Of a stretch of DNA of 64,000 nt, positions 56,256 to 64,000 are shown one piece after another. Both the position numbers and the translations under genes were made by a program. Each line of letters begins with the position of its first letter. The first letter of the stretch is position 1. Under the pieces are notes generated by a model. The model was not told the DNA's origin and made no database searches. It worked only from the letters and a program-made list of their open reading frames with translations. Origin of the DNA: Macrococcus equipercicus (GTDB taxonomy: Bacteria > Bacillota > Bacilli > Staphylococcales > Staphylococcaceae); assembly GCF_004359525.2 (NCBI RefSeq), contig NZ_SCWC02000002.1:310001-374000 (forward strand), in the 5' to 3' direction.

Positions 56256-56429
56256 ATGAAGAGCACTATCGATGACAAAGAGCGGCTCAGTTATAAAGAG
56301 TCAAAAACGAATCCTTTAACGGACCCACTGAACAACGGGGCAGGGAATCTGCTGGATACGAAAAGCACCGGAATTCTCCTGGTGATCGTCCTCATCGGCT
56401 CACTGCTCGGCTGGCTTATTGTCAGCTGA
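56256..56429 (+). CDS. Small C-tail-anchored membrane protein
   Basis: A 57-codon frame starting ATG after AGAGGGG. The first 37 residues are hydrophilic (MKSTIDDKERLSYKESKTN at the start); the last 20 are a hydrophobic helix, GILLVIVLIGSLLGWLIVS, ending the protein. It is thus a probable tail-anchored single-pass membrane protein. It is isolated between the lysC promoter and a strong terminator. I do not recognise a family. Confidence 0.75.
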   Translation: MKSTIDDKERLSYKESKTNPLTDPLNNGAGNLLDTKSTGILLVIVLIGSLLGWLIVS

Positions 56430-56430
56430 A

Positions 56431-56463
56431 AAAGGTCGTGCCGCATGATGCGGCACGACCTTT
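56431..56463. terminator. Bidirectional terminator, 16-bp arms
   Basis: AAAGGTCGTGCCGCAT (56431-56446) and its complement (56448-56463) around one base. It separates the small membrane gene from the convergent ABC-F gene. Confidence 0.92.
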
Positions 56464-56467
56464 ATGA

Positions 56468-58069
56468 TTATTTCAGTACGCCCTGCTCTTTCAAGTACTC
56501 TTCATATGAGATTTCTTTAGAGAGTCCACCCGTTACATTCAGATCGATGACACGGTTGGCGATTGTATTGATGAATTCAAAGTCATAAGAAGTGAAGATG
56601 ATAGAACCTTTGAATGCCTTCAAGCCGTCATTGACAGCAGTGATGCTCTCTAAGTCCAGATGGTTCGTCGGTTCATCAAGCAGCAGCACATTGGCAGATG
56701 ACAGCATCATCTTGCTCAGCATACAGCGGACCTTTTCTCCCCCGGACAATACTTTCGCTTTCTTGCGGACTTCTTCACCGGAGAACAGCATACGGCCGAG
56801 GAATCCACGCAGGAACGTCTCTGTCTGTTCCTCAGGTGGTGCGTACTGACGCAGCCATTCTACAAGGTCGATGTTCTTCTCGTCAAAGAACTCTGAATTA
56901 TCTTTCGGCAGGTAAGACTGGGACGTCGTGACGCCCCATTTATAGCTTCCTTCATCCGGCTCCATTTCACCTGCAAGGATTTTAAGGAGTGTGGATTTCG
57001 CGATCTCTGAATCACCGACAAGAACTGCTTTGTCGTTCGGGTTCATCGTGAATGACAAGTTATCGAGGACTTTCACACCGTCGATAGATTTAGACAGCCC
57101 CTGAACCTGCAGCAGTTCATTGCCGATCTCACGTTCCGGCTTGAAGTTGACGAATGGATACTTACGCGATGACGGCTGGATGTCATCCAGCTCGATCTTC
57201 TCGAGCATCTTCTTACGGCTTGTCGCCTGCTTGGATTTCGATGCGTTCGCACTGAAGCGGGCAACGAAGTCCTGCAGCTCCTTGATTTTCTCTTCCTTCT
57301 TCTTGTTTGAATCCTGCAGCATCTGCTGTGCGAGCTGGCTTGACTGATACCAGAAATCATAGTTGCCGACATAGACTTTAATCTTACCGTAGTCAAGGTC
57401 AGCGATATGCGTACAGACGTTGTTCAGGAAGTGACGGTCATGGGACACGACGATGACTGTGTTGTCGAAGTTGATCAGGAAGTCCTCAAGCCAGCTGATG
57501 GCCGGGATATCAAGACCGTTTGTCGGCTCGTCAAGCAGCAGGACATCCGGCTCACCGAACAATGCCTGCGCAAGCAGCACTTTGATCTTCTGGTTGTTTT
57601 CTAGCTCGGACATCGTTTTGTCATGGAACTCATCTTTAATACCGAGTCCTGACAATAACACTTGCGCATCGCTTTCAGCAGTCCAGCCGCCCATCTCACC
57701 GAACTCACCTTCAAGTTCAGCGGCACGCATGCCGTCCTCATCGTTGAAGTCAGGCTTCATGTAGATCTCATTCTTCTCATTCATGACGGACCAGAGGCGT
57801 TCGTTACCGCGAAGCACAACATCCAGTACACGCTCATCTTCATAGGCGAAGTGGTCCTGTTTTAAAACTGATAAACGTTCATCTTTGCCAAGCGAGACGT
57901 GACCTGTCTGTGAATCCAGTTCGCCGGAGAGGATTTTCAGGAAAGTTGATTTCCCGGCACCATTGGCACCGATCAGGCCGTAGCAGTTGCCGGGCGTGAA
58001 TTTAATATTAACGTCTTCAAATAATTTGCGGTCGCCGAAACGAAGACTGACATTAGATACTTGTAACAT
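56468..58069 (-). CDS. ABC-F family ATPase, YbiT/YkpA type
   Basis: 533-residue soluble protein with two ABC modules and no membrane segment; ABC-F proteins act on the ribosome. Module 1 has GANGAGKST and VLLLDEPTNGLD but a degenerate signature (MSELENNQKIKV). Module 2 has an intact LSGGEKVR and VLLLDEPTNHLD but a degenerate P loop (GDSEIAKST) and Tyr in place of the switch His (FTSYDFEF). The charged linker between the modules lies at about residues 240-300. No antibiotic-resistance subfamily is indicated. It neighbours lysC in S. aureus too. Confidence 0.9.
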   Translation of the reverse strand: MLQVSNVSLRFGDRKLFEDVNIKFTPGNCYGLIGANGAGKSTFLKILSGELDSQTGHVSLGKDERLSVLKQDHFAYEDERVLDVVLRGNERLWSVMNEKNEIYMKPDFNDEDGMRAAELEGEFGEMGGWTAESDAQVLLSGLGIKDEFHDKTMSELENNQKIKVLLAQALFGEPDVLLLDEPTNGLDIPAISWLEDFLINFDNTVIVVSHDRHFLNNVCTHIADLDYGKIKVYVGNYDFWYQSSQLAQQMLQDSNKKKEEKIKELQDFVARFSANASKSKQATSRKKMLEKIELDDIQPSSRKYPFVNFKPEREIGNELLQVQGLSKSIDGVKVLDNLSFTMNPNDKAVLVGDSEIAKSTLLKILAGEMEPDEGSYKWGVTTSQSYLPKDNSEFFDEKNIDLVEWLRQYAPPEEQTETFLRGFLGRMLFSGEEVRKKAKVLSGGEKVRCMLSKMMLSSANVLLLDEPTNHLDLESITAVNDGLKAFKGSIIFTSYDFEFINTIANRVIDLNVTGGLSKEISYEEYLKEQGVLK

Positions 58070-58151
58070 AACATTCTCCTTAATATTTGTTTTCCGCTCA
58101 AAATTATAACATATTTCATCATACGCTTATACTTTAATTATTATGAGGTGT

Positions 58152-58157
58152 TATAAT
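58152..58157 (+). promoter_or_regulatory. -10 element of cvfB
   Basis: TATAAT 28 bases before ATG 58185. Transcription would then start after an upstream ATG at 58158, which supports the later start codon. Confidence 0.5.
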
Positions 58158-58184
58158 ATGAGAAAAAGAACTAAAGGAGTACGT

Positions 58185-59054
58185 ATGGAAAACAATGAAA
58201 AACGCCTGTCAGGCAGCATTGACTTTTTGAAGGTCATTGGTCTTGAAGGTTCGACTTACAAGCTTGCTGGACCGAATAATGAAAGTGTGAAGTTGAATGC
58301 CTCTGAGATTGAGGAAGGGGATGAGCTGGAGATCGGTGAGGACTACAGCTTCTTCGTCTATCCCGGCCGTACAGGAGAACTGTTTGGGACGCAGAACATG
58401 CCGGTCATCTCGACGAATAAATATGACTGGGTGAAAGTCATCAAGAAAGACCGGGACGGTGTTACGGTCGATATTGGCCTGCCGAGGGAGATCATCATCC
58501 CGTGGGAGGACCTGCCGAAAGTGAAGGATGTCTGGCCGGAGAACGGCGATGAGCTGTTCTGTACGCTGCGCGTCGATAAAAATGACCAGATTTATGCCCG
58601 TCTGGCGAGTGAGACGGTTGTCACAAGTCTCTACACACCGGCAGAGGAAAGCGTGCTGCACACGACGATTGAGGCCTATCCTTATCGTCTCCTGCGCATC
58701 GGCACATTCCTGCTGTCAAAAGAGGGCTATAAGATCTTTGTCCATGAGTCAGAACGGAAAGAAGAGCCGCGGCTCGGCGAGAAAGTCGCTGTACGCATCA
58801 TCGGTCATAAGGAGAACGGCGAACTGAACGGATCGTTCCTGCCGCTTGCCCATGTCCGGATGGATGATGACAGTGAGATGATCTTAAGCATGCTGGATGA
58901 ATACAGCGGTGAACTGCCGTTCTCAGATAAATCTGACCCGGAAGCCATTCGTGAAGTGTTCAAGATGAGCAAAGCGAGCTTTAAGCGAGCTTTAGGAAAG
59001 TTATATAAAGAAAAGAAAATTCGTATTGAACAAGACAAAATCATAAAGTTATAA
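58185..59054 (+). CDS. cvfB: S1-domain RNA-binding protein CvfB
   Basis: 289 residues (S. aureus CvfB has 300). It contains several S1-like beta-barrel domains (PVISTNKYDWVKV to about 150, then FLLSKEGYKIFVHESERKEE and LGEKVAVRIIGHK) and a C-terminal winged helix (MSKASFKRALGKLYKEKKI). In S. aureus CvfB binds RNA and affects virulence gene expression; Bacillus has YitL. AAAGGAG lies before ATG 58185; an ATG nine codons upstream is possible. The C-terminal tail after the winged helix is shorter than in S. aureus. Confidence 0.92.
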   Translation: MENNEKRLSGSIDFLKVIGLEGSTYKLAGPNNESVKLNASEIEEGDELEIGEDYSFFVYPGRTGELFGTQNMPVISTNKYDWVKVIKKDRDGVTVDIGLPREIIIPWEDLPKVKDVWPENGDELFCTLRVDKNDQIYARLASETVVTSLYTPAEESVLHTTIEAYPYRLLRIGTFLLSKEGYKIFVHESERKEEPRLGEKVAVRIIGHKENGELNGSFLPLAHVRMDDDSEMILSMLDEYSGELPFSDKSDPEAIREVFKMSKASFKRALGKLYKEKKIRIEQDKIIKL

Positions 59055-59061
59055 TGAAAGG

Positions 59062-59089
59062 AGAATCATCAGCTGATGATTCTTTTTTA
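59062..59089 (+). terminator. Terminator of cvfB
   Basis: A perfect 22-base palindrome (59062-59083, AGCT at the centre) ending in a T6 run. Confidence 0.88.
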
Positions 59090-59133
59090 TATTGAAACCG
59101 ATTACAAAAAATGAATCACTATTCAATTTTTAT

Positions 59134-59161
59134 TTGAATTTTCTAAATTCTTTGATATAGT
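59134..59161 (+). promoter_or_regulatory. Promoter of the TetR gene
   Basis: TTGAAT (59134-59139) and TATAGT (59156-59161) with a 16-base spacer. ATTCAA (59121-59126) forms an inverted repeat with the -35, a possible operator. Confidence 0.55.
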
Positions 59162-59190
59162 AAATTTATAAACATGATGAGGTGTTGCAC

Positions 59191-59769
59191 GTGCATGAAG
59201 ATTTACAGAGCAGATTGATTCAGTCTGCATTGATATTGTTTGAGGAGAACGGCTTCAAAAATACGACGGTCAACAGTATCGTCATTCACAGCGGCTCGTC
59301 GAAAGGCGGCTTTTATCATCATTTCAAGTCAAAAGATGAACTGCTGTACCGCATTCATGAAAGCTTCATCAATCATGTCAATCGCCTGGTAGATGAACTG
59401 GAGCAGAAAGACCTTCCGCCGGCAGAGAAACTGGATTATATTTTGACGCATTTCATTTTTGTCTATGACCATTATAAGGCGCATATCACTGTTTTCAATG
59501 ACGAGAACAAGTATCTGGCTGATGAGTACAAGACAGAGATCGTTGCTTCGAGACGCAAGTTCAAATCTGCCATAGAGACTATCATTATCGAGGGTCAGGC
59601 GGCAGATGTTTTCACAAAGGACATCCATCCGACAGTGATCACGATGTCAATACTCGGCATGGTCAACTGGATGTACACGTGGTATAAGCCGGACGGCAGG
59701 AAGTCGCTCGAGGACATCGCCGAAGAAATGAAGATTTTCGTGTTCAACGCTTTAAGAAGTCATTCTTAA
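59191..59769 (+). CDS. TetR-family regulator of the acyl-CoA cluster
   Basis: 192 residues. The N-terminal HTH is clear (ALILFEENGFKNTTVNSIV, then SSKGGFYHHFKSKDELLY), followed by a helical ligand-binding domain with LGMVNWMYTWYKPDG, a pattern shared with fatty-acid-responsive TetR repressors. The start is GTG 59191, six bases after GAGGTG. It immediately precedes the acyl-CoA dehydrogenase gene; a palindromic operator lies between them. Likely it senses an acyl-CoA and represses the cluster. Confidence 0.88.
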   Translation: MHEDLQSRLIQSALILFEENGFKNTTVNSIVIHSGSSKGGFYHHFKSKDELLYRIHESFINHVNRLVDELEQKDLPPAEKLDYILTHFIFVYDHYKAHITVFNDENKYLADEYKTEIVASRRKFKSAIETIIIEGQAADVFTKDIHPTVITMSILGMVNWMYTWYKPDGRKSLEDIAEEMKIFVFNALRSHS

Positions 59770-59792
59770 AGTTTTTACTTTAGTCATTAGAG

Positions 59793-59806
59793 ACCGAATG
59801 GTCGGT
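59793..59806. promoter_or_regulatory. TetR operator-like palindrome
   Basis: ACCGAATGGTCGGT, with inverted ACCGA/TCGGT halves, lies between the tetR stop and the dehydrogenase start. The GACCGA/TCGGT type is typical of TetR-family sites. Confidence 0.55.
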
Positions 59807-59842
59807 TTTTAATAGATAACAATTATTTAAGGGGTGCTTGTA

Positions 59843-60985
59843 ATGAATTTCGAGTTATCAGAAGAACAGCAGATGATTAAGAAGATGACAAGAGATTTTG
59901 CAGAGGAGGTCATCCGTCCACGCGCCATAGCAATCGATGAGACAGCAACGATGGACGTCGATATCTTCAGACAGATGGGGGAACTGGGCCTGTTCGGCAT
60001 TCCGTTTTCTGAGGAATACGGCGGTTCTGACGGCGGCACGCTCAGCTACTGTCTTGCTGTCGAGGAGATCGGTCGTGTGTGCGGCGGTACGGGGCTCAGC
60101 TATGCTGCCAATGTCAGTCTCGGGGCTACACCGATTTACCAGTTCGGAACAGAGGCGCAGAAGCAGGAGTTTCTCGTGCCGATCATCGAAGGGAAGGCCT
60201 TCGGATCATTCGGGCTGACAGAACCGAACGCCGGAAGTGATGCCGGTGGTACACGGACGACAGCAAAAGAAGTGGACGGCAATTTCGTCATCAATGGTGA
60301 GAAGTGCTGGATCACGAACGCCCAGTATGCGAACGTCATCACGACGACTGCAGTGACAGGCAAGCGTGCAGACGGCAGGAATATCATCTCAGCAGTGCTC
60401 GTGCCGACGACAGCACAGGGTCTTAAAATCACGTCGCCGTACGACAAGATGGGTGTGCGCGGCTCCAACACATGTGAAATCGTCTACGAGGACGTCACAG
60501 TGCCGACCGAGAACCTGCTCGGTGACCCGGAAGGAGGATTCAAGCAGTTCCTGAAGACGCTTGACGGCGGCCGTATTTCCATCGGCGCACTGGCAGTAGG
60601 TATCGCTCAGGGCGCACTGGAAAAAGCCGTGAACTATGCGAAGGAACGGAAGCAGTTCGGTCAGTCCATCTCAAACTTCCAGGCGATCCAGTTCAAGCTT
60701 GCTGATATGGCACTTGAAGTGGAACTGGCACGGACGATGGTACATAAAGCTGCCTGGCTGAAAGATAACGGCAGACCCTTTACGAAAGAAGCGGCAATGG
60801 CGAAGCTGTACGCGTCTGAAACAGCGTTCCGGACAGCGAATCAGGCCATTCAAATACACGGCGGCTACGGCTACATGCGTGAATATGAGGTGGAACGTTA
60901 TTTAAGAGATGCCAAGCTGCTTGAAATCGGGGAAGGAACATCTGAAATCCAGCGTATGGTCATTGCACGCCAAGTGCTGAAATAG
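59843..60985 (+). CDS. Acyl-CoA dehydrogenase
   Basis: 380-residue FAD enzyme introducing the alpha-beta double bond into an acyl-CoA. FAD/substrate motifs FGLTEPNAGSDAGGTRT, RKQFGQSISNFQAIQFKLAD and QIHGGYGYMREYEVERYLRD are present, and the catalytic Glu lies in LEIGEGTSEIQRM. It is closest in context to Bacillus YngJ (isovaleryl- or short branched-chain acyl-CoA). GGGGTG precedes ATG 59843; an ATG three codons upstream is possible. The ligase gene follows after 11 bases. Confidence 0.92.
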   Translation: MNFELSEEQQMIKKMTRDFAEEVIRPRAIAIDETATMDVDIFRQMGELGLFGIPFSEEYGGSDGGTLSYCLAVEEIGRVCGGTGLSYAANVSLGATPIYQFGTEAQKQEFLVPIIEGKAFGSFGLTEPNAGSDAGGTRTTAKEVDGNFVINGEKCWITNAQYANVITTTAVTGKRADGRNIISAVLVPTTAQGLKITSPYDKMGVRGSNTCEIVYEDVTVPTENLLGDPEGGFKQFLKTLDGGRISIGALAVGIAQGALEKAVNYAKERKQFGQSISNFQAIQFKLADMALEVELARTMVHKAAWLKDNGRPFTKEAAMAKLYASETAFRTANQAIQIHGGYGYMREYEVERYLRDAKLLEIGEGTSEIQRMVIARQVLK

Positions 60986-60996
60986 GGAGGACAAAC

Positions 60997-62640
60997 ATGG
61001 AGATGGGGCTCAAGGAACAGACAGTCGGTCAGCTGCTGAAAGCTAAGGCACAGGAAAACCCCGAGCAGACCGCCTATATTTACCCTGAACGCAGCGTCAC
61101 TAAATCATACCGGACGTTTGACGAGGAGACAGATGCGCTCGGCAGGTCCCTCATGGCGTATGGCATTGAACAAGGGGACCATGTAGCCGTCTGGAGCGAC
61201 AACAAGGAAGAATGGCTGCAGCTGATGTTTGCGCTCGCAAAAATCGGTGCGGTGCTCGTCACAATCAATACAAGTTATCAGAAAACTGAACTTGAATACA
61301 TTTTGAGTCAGTCCGATGCAAAAATGCTGATCTTGACCGAGCAGGTCTCACGGACGAACTACAGGGACATTGTCCTTGAACTCGTGCCTGAGCTTGCAGG
61401 AAACAACGGCCATATGATTCAGTCGGCAGTGCTTCCCCGGATGAAGACCGTGGTTGCGATGCGCGACTTTGAAGATGACCGCTTCGTCAGCTGGCAGCAG
61501 CTTAATCGCAGCACTGTGACGGCCGAAGCATTTCAAGAACGCGTCCAGTCGCTTGACTTCAGAGATGTTATCAACATCCAGTATACGTCCGGGACGACCG
61601 GATTTCCGAAAGGGGTCATGCTGACGCACTACAACATCGTGAACAACGGCAGCATCATCGGCGGGCGGATGAACTATTCGCCGGACGACATCGTCTGTAT
61701 CCCGGTGCCATTTTTCCACTGCTTCGGCTGCGTGCTGGGTGTCCTTGCTGCAGTGAACCACGGGGCGGCGATGGTGATCATCGAAAGCTTCAAACCGGAT
61801 ACTGTGCTGCAGGCTGTTCAGGATCACCGCTGCACTAGTCTCCTCGGTGTGCCGACGATGTTCATCGCGGAATTGAACACACCTAACTTCAGCAGCTATA
61901 ATACACAGTCGCTCAGAACAGGAATTATGGCAGGGTCCATCTGCCCGGTTGAAGTGATGAAAAAAGTCATGTCCGAGATGGGAGCGAATGAAATCACCAT
62001 CTGCTACGGTCAGACTGAATCGTCACCGGTCATCACGCAGACGACGACTGATGATCCGATCGAACTGAAAGTCTCCTCTGTCGGCAAAGTCCATCCGAAC
62101 GTAGAGGCGCGGGTCATTAACCCGGAGACAGGAGAGGAAGTACCGCCGGGCACACCGGGTGAGCTTGTGACACGGGGTTACCTTGTCATGAAAGGTTATT
62201 ACAAAAATCCTGAGGCGACTGCTGCTGCTATTGATCATGACGGCTGGCTGCATACAGGTGATATTGCAGTCATGGACGACAACGGCTACTTTTCGATCAC
62301 CGGCCACATCAAAGATATGGTCATCCGCGGGGGAGAGAATATTTATCCGCGTGAAATTGAAGAGTACTTGTATGAACATCCGGCTATTCAGGATGCACAG
62401 GTCGTCGGCGTACCGGACGCGAAGTACGGCGAAGAGCTCATTGCCTATATCATCCTGAAAGATCATCATGAACTGTCGGCAGATGACGTCAAGACGTACT
62501 ATCAGGGCAGGATCGCCCATTATAAGATTCCGAGATACATTGAGTTTGTCACAGAATACCCGATGACAGCATCCGGTAAAATACAGAAGTTCAAACTCAG
62601 GGAACTGGCACAGGAATTCATAGCGAAAGAGGAGGATTAA
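60997..62640 (+). CDS. Acyl-CoA ligase (AMP-binding)
   Basis: 547-residue adenylate-forming enzyme. Motifs: YTSGTTGFPKGVML (P loop), CYGQTESSPV (A5), HTGDIAVMDDNGYF (A7), IRGGENIYPREIEE (hinge) and the acyl-transfer Lys in TASGKIQKFKL. Position between the dehydrogenase and biotin carboxylase genes matches Bacillus YngI, suggesting a short- or medium-chain or acetoacetyl substrate. AGGGAGGA precedes ATG 60997. Confidence 0.93.
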   Translation: MEMGLKEQTVGQLLKAKAQENPEQTAYIYPERSVTKSYRTFDEETDALGRSLMAYGIEQGDHVAVWSDNKEEWLQLMFALAKIGAVLVTINTSYQKTELEYILSQSDAKMLILTEQVSRTNYRDIVLELVPELAGNNGHMIQSAVLPRMKTVVAMRDFEDDRFVSWQQLNRSTVTAEAFQERVQSLDFRDVINIQYTSGTTGFPKGVMLTHYNIVNNGSIIGGRMNYSPDDIVCIPVPFFHCFGCVLGVLAAVNHGAAMVIIESFKPDTVLQAVQDHRCTSLLGVPTMFIAELNTPNFSSYNTQSLRTGIMAGSICPVEVMKKVMSEMGANEITICYGQTESSPVITQTTTDDPIELKVSSVGKVHPNVEARVINPETGEEVPPGTPGELVTRGYLVMKGYYKNPEATAAAIDHDGWLHTGDIAVMDDNGYFSITGHIKDMVIRGGENIYPREIEEYLYEHPAIQDAQVVGVPDAKYGEELIAYIILKDHHELSADDVKTYYQGRIAHYKIPRYIEFVTEYPMTASGKIQKFKLRELAQEFIAKEED

Positions 62641-62641
62641 C

Positions 62642-63988
62642 GTGTTTAAAAGTGTATTGATTGCCAACCGCGGAGAAATCGCCAGAAGAATCATCAGAGG
62701 ATGCAAGGCACAGAACATCAGAACAGTCGCTGTCTATACGGAAGCGGACCGGCATATGCCTTTTGTCAGCGAAGCGGATGTCGCAGAACTGATCGGTAAG
62801 GACCAGGTGAAGGACAGCTACTTAAATATCGATAAAATCATTGCAGCGGCCAAGAAACATGATGTGGATGCCATCCACCCGGGATACGGCCTGCTCAGTG
62901 AAAACATCGCATTCGTCAATGCCTGCCGTGATCACGGCATTACATTCATCGGCCCGAGTCCTGAAGCGATCGAGCAGATGGGAGACAAAATCGCTTCACG
63001 CCTGCTGATGGCGCAGCACGGCATCCCGCTCGTGCCGGGCAACAATGATATCGCCGATGCAGCAGCCGCGAAACAGTTCGCTGACGAGATCGGCTATCCG
63101 GTCATGCTGAAAGCAAGTGCAGGCGGAGGCGGTATCGGTATGCAGCGCATCGATGACCCGGCTAAGCTGGAGAAGGCATTTGAGAGCAACCAGCGCCGCG
63201 CGGAGAACTTCTTCGGCAACGGCGCGATGTTCATCGAGAAATTCATCGAACAGCCGCGTCACATTGAAATACAGGTGCTGGCTGATAAGCATGGGCACAC
63301 GATCCACCTGTACGAACGTGAATGCTCAGTACAGCGCCGCCATCAGAAAGTCATCGAAGAATCACCAAGTGCCGACCTGACGCAGGAGACGCGTGAGAAA
63401 ATGGGCGCGACAGCAGTGAAGATTGCTGAAGCGATCGGCTACTACAATGCCGGTACAGTAGAGTTTTTAGTCGACAAGGACGAGAACTTCTACTTCCTTG
63501 AGATGAACACACGGCTGCAGGTGGAGCACCCGGTGACGGAAGAGACGACAGGCGTTGACCTGGTGTACTGGCAGCTGAAGATCGCTAATGACGAACCGCT
63601 TGAAATCAAACAGGAGGACGTCAAACAATCCGGGCATTCCATCGAGCTGAGGCTTTACGCGGAAGATCCGAAGACCTTCTTCCCGTCACCCGGTGAGATC
63701 ACTCACATTAAGTGGCCGTCAGGCGATATCAGACTGGATGCAGCGATTGACGGTCCAATCAAAATCACACCGTTCTATGACCCGATGATTGCCAAGATCA
63801 TCTGTCATCAGGAAACGCGGGATGAAGCCATCGAGTCGCTCACCGCATATCTTGAGCAGCTGGAGATTGAAGGCATTAAGACGAACCGCTTGATGCTGAT
63901 TGACTGTCTGACGAACGCAGTGTTCCGTTCCGGCAAATATACGACGAATTTCATTGAAGAACAAATAGTGGCGAAGCCGTCCAAGTAG
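62642..63988 (+). CDS. Biotin carboxylase subunit of an acyl-CoA carboxylase
   Basis: 448-residue ATP-grasp enzyme that carboxylates biotin on a carrier. It opens FKSVLIANRGEIARRIIRG and has the glycine-rich lid LKASAGGGGIGMQ, ERECSVQRRHQKVIEE and LEMNTRLQVEHPVTEE. Context (dehydrogenase, ligase, TetR) indicates a catabolic carboxylase such as methylcrotonyl-CoA carboxylase (Bacillus YngH) rather than the housekeeping AccC of fatty-acid synthesis. GTG start with GAGGA upstream. A carrier gene would be expected just beyond the right edge, 12 bases after its stop. Confidence 0.9.
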   Translation: MFKSVLIANRGEIARRIIRGCKAQNIRTVAVYTEADRHMPFVSEADVAELIGKDQVKDSYLNIDKIIAAAKKHDVDAIHPGYGLLSENIAFVNACRDHGITFIGPSPEAIEQMGDKIASRLLMAQHGIPLVPGNNDIADAAAAKQFADEIGYPVMLKASAGGGGIGMQRIDDPAKLEKAFESNQRRAENFFGNGAMFIEKFIEQPRHIEIQVLADKHGHTIHLYERECSVQRRHQKVIEESPSADLTQETREKMGATAVKIAEAIGYYNAGTVEFLVDKDENFYFLEMNTRLQVEHPVTEETTGVDLVYWQLKIANDEPLEIKQEDVKQSGHSIELRLYAEDPKTFFPSPGEITHIKWPSGDIRLDAAIDGPIKITPFYDPMIAKIICHQETRDEAIESLTAYLEQLEIEGIKTNRLMLIDCLTNAVFRSGKYTTNFIEEQIVAKPSK

Positions 63989-64000
63989 TTAACATTACAA

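Overview
The window is a contiguous stretch of a Firmicutes chromosome from the family Staphylococcaceae. The gene order closely follows the Staphylococcus aureus core block that runs from bshA-cca-birA-dinG through pbp2-recU, rnpB, thyA-folA, msrAB-crr, murG, arlRS, odhAB, brnQ, cspA and the lysC-dap operon to cvfB. Base composition is in the mid to upper 40s percent GC by rough count. That is clearly higher than in S. aureus and suggests a higher-GC relative (Macrococcus- or Salinicoccus-like) rather than Staphylococcus itself; genus cannot be fixed from this window. I see no insertion sequence, prophage, CRISPR array or tRNA gene.

Layout. 1-9.8 kb: rightward housekeeping genes for bacillithiol synthesis (bshA, 5' end outside the window), tRNA CCA addition, biotin ligation, DNA repair (dinG, nth), aspB, asnS and dnaD. 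9.8-12.9 kb: leftward recU-pbp2, where PBP2 has a long Thr/Glu repeat tail. 13-21 kb: yppE-like, ypsA, gpsB, RNase P RNA, an rRNA methyltransferase, a double dynamin-like GTPase, a rhodanese and a 5'-3' exonuclease. 21-25 kb: rnhA-type and queuosine-transport genes (leftward), then a zinc-finger protein, cvfC, bacilliredoxin and a methyltransferase. 25-29.6 kb: an uninterrupted thyA-folA-plsC-ypmS-msrA-msrB-crr-yozE run. 29.7-39.2 kb: ctpA, murG, a PAP2 phosphatase, a Fur-controlled small RNA, arlRS and odhAB. 39.4-47.6 kb: a VOC protein, a MoxR/VWA pair, brnQ, telA-xpaC, acyP, DUF1033 and cspA. 47.8-56.1 kb: leftward lysC-asd-dapA-dapB-dapD-deacetylase-alr-lysA operon behind a lysine riboswitch. 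56.2-64 kb: a small membrane protein, an ABC-F ATPase, cvfB, and a TetR-led acyl-CoA catabolic cluster (acyl-CoA dehydrogenase, acyl-CoA ligase, biotin carboxylase) that runs off the right edge and resembles the Bacillus yngJ-yngI-yngH genes.

The most interesting non-coding element is at 32902-33040, between the PAP2 gene and arlR. A near-consensus promoter there carries two Fur-box matches and drives a roughly 105-nt transcript with two C5 motifs and a strong terminator. Position, regulation and motifs match the S. aureus iron-sparing RNA IsrR. Other points of interest are two genes of 57-58 codons and a 24-codon membrane peptide, all under 60 codons; a dihydrofolate reductase with Tyr at the S. 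aureus F98 position; an unexplained structured spacer after the exonuclease gene; and a compound hairpin inside the dap operon related to the asnS terminator.
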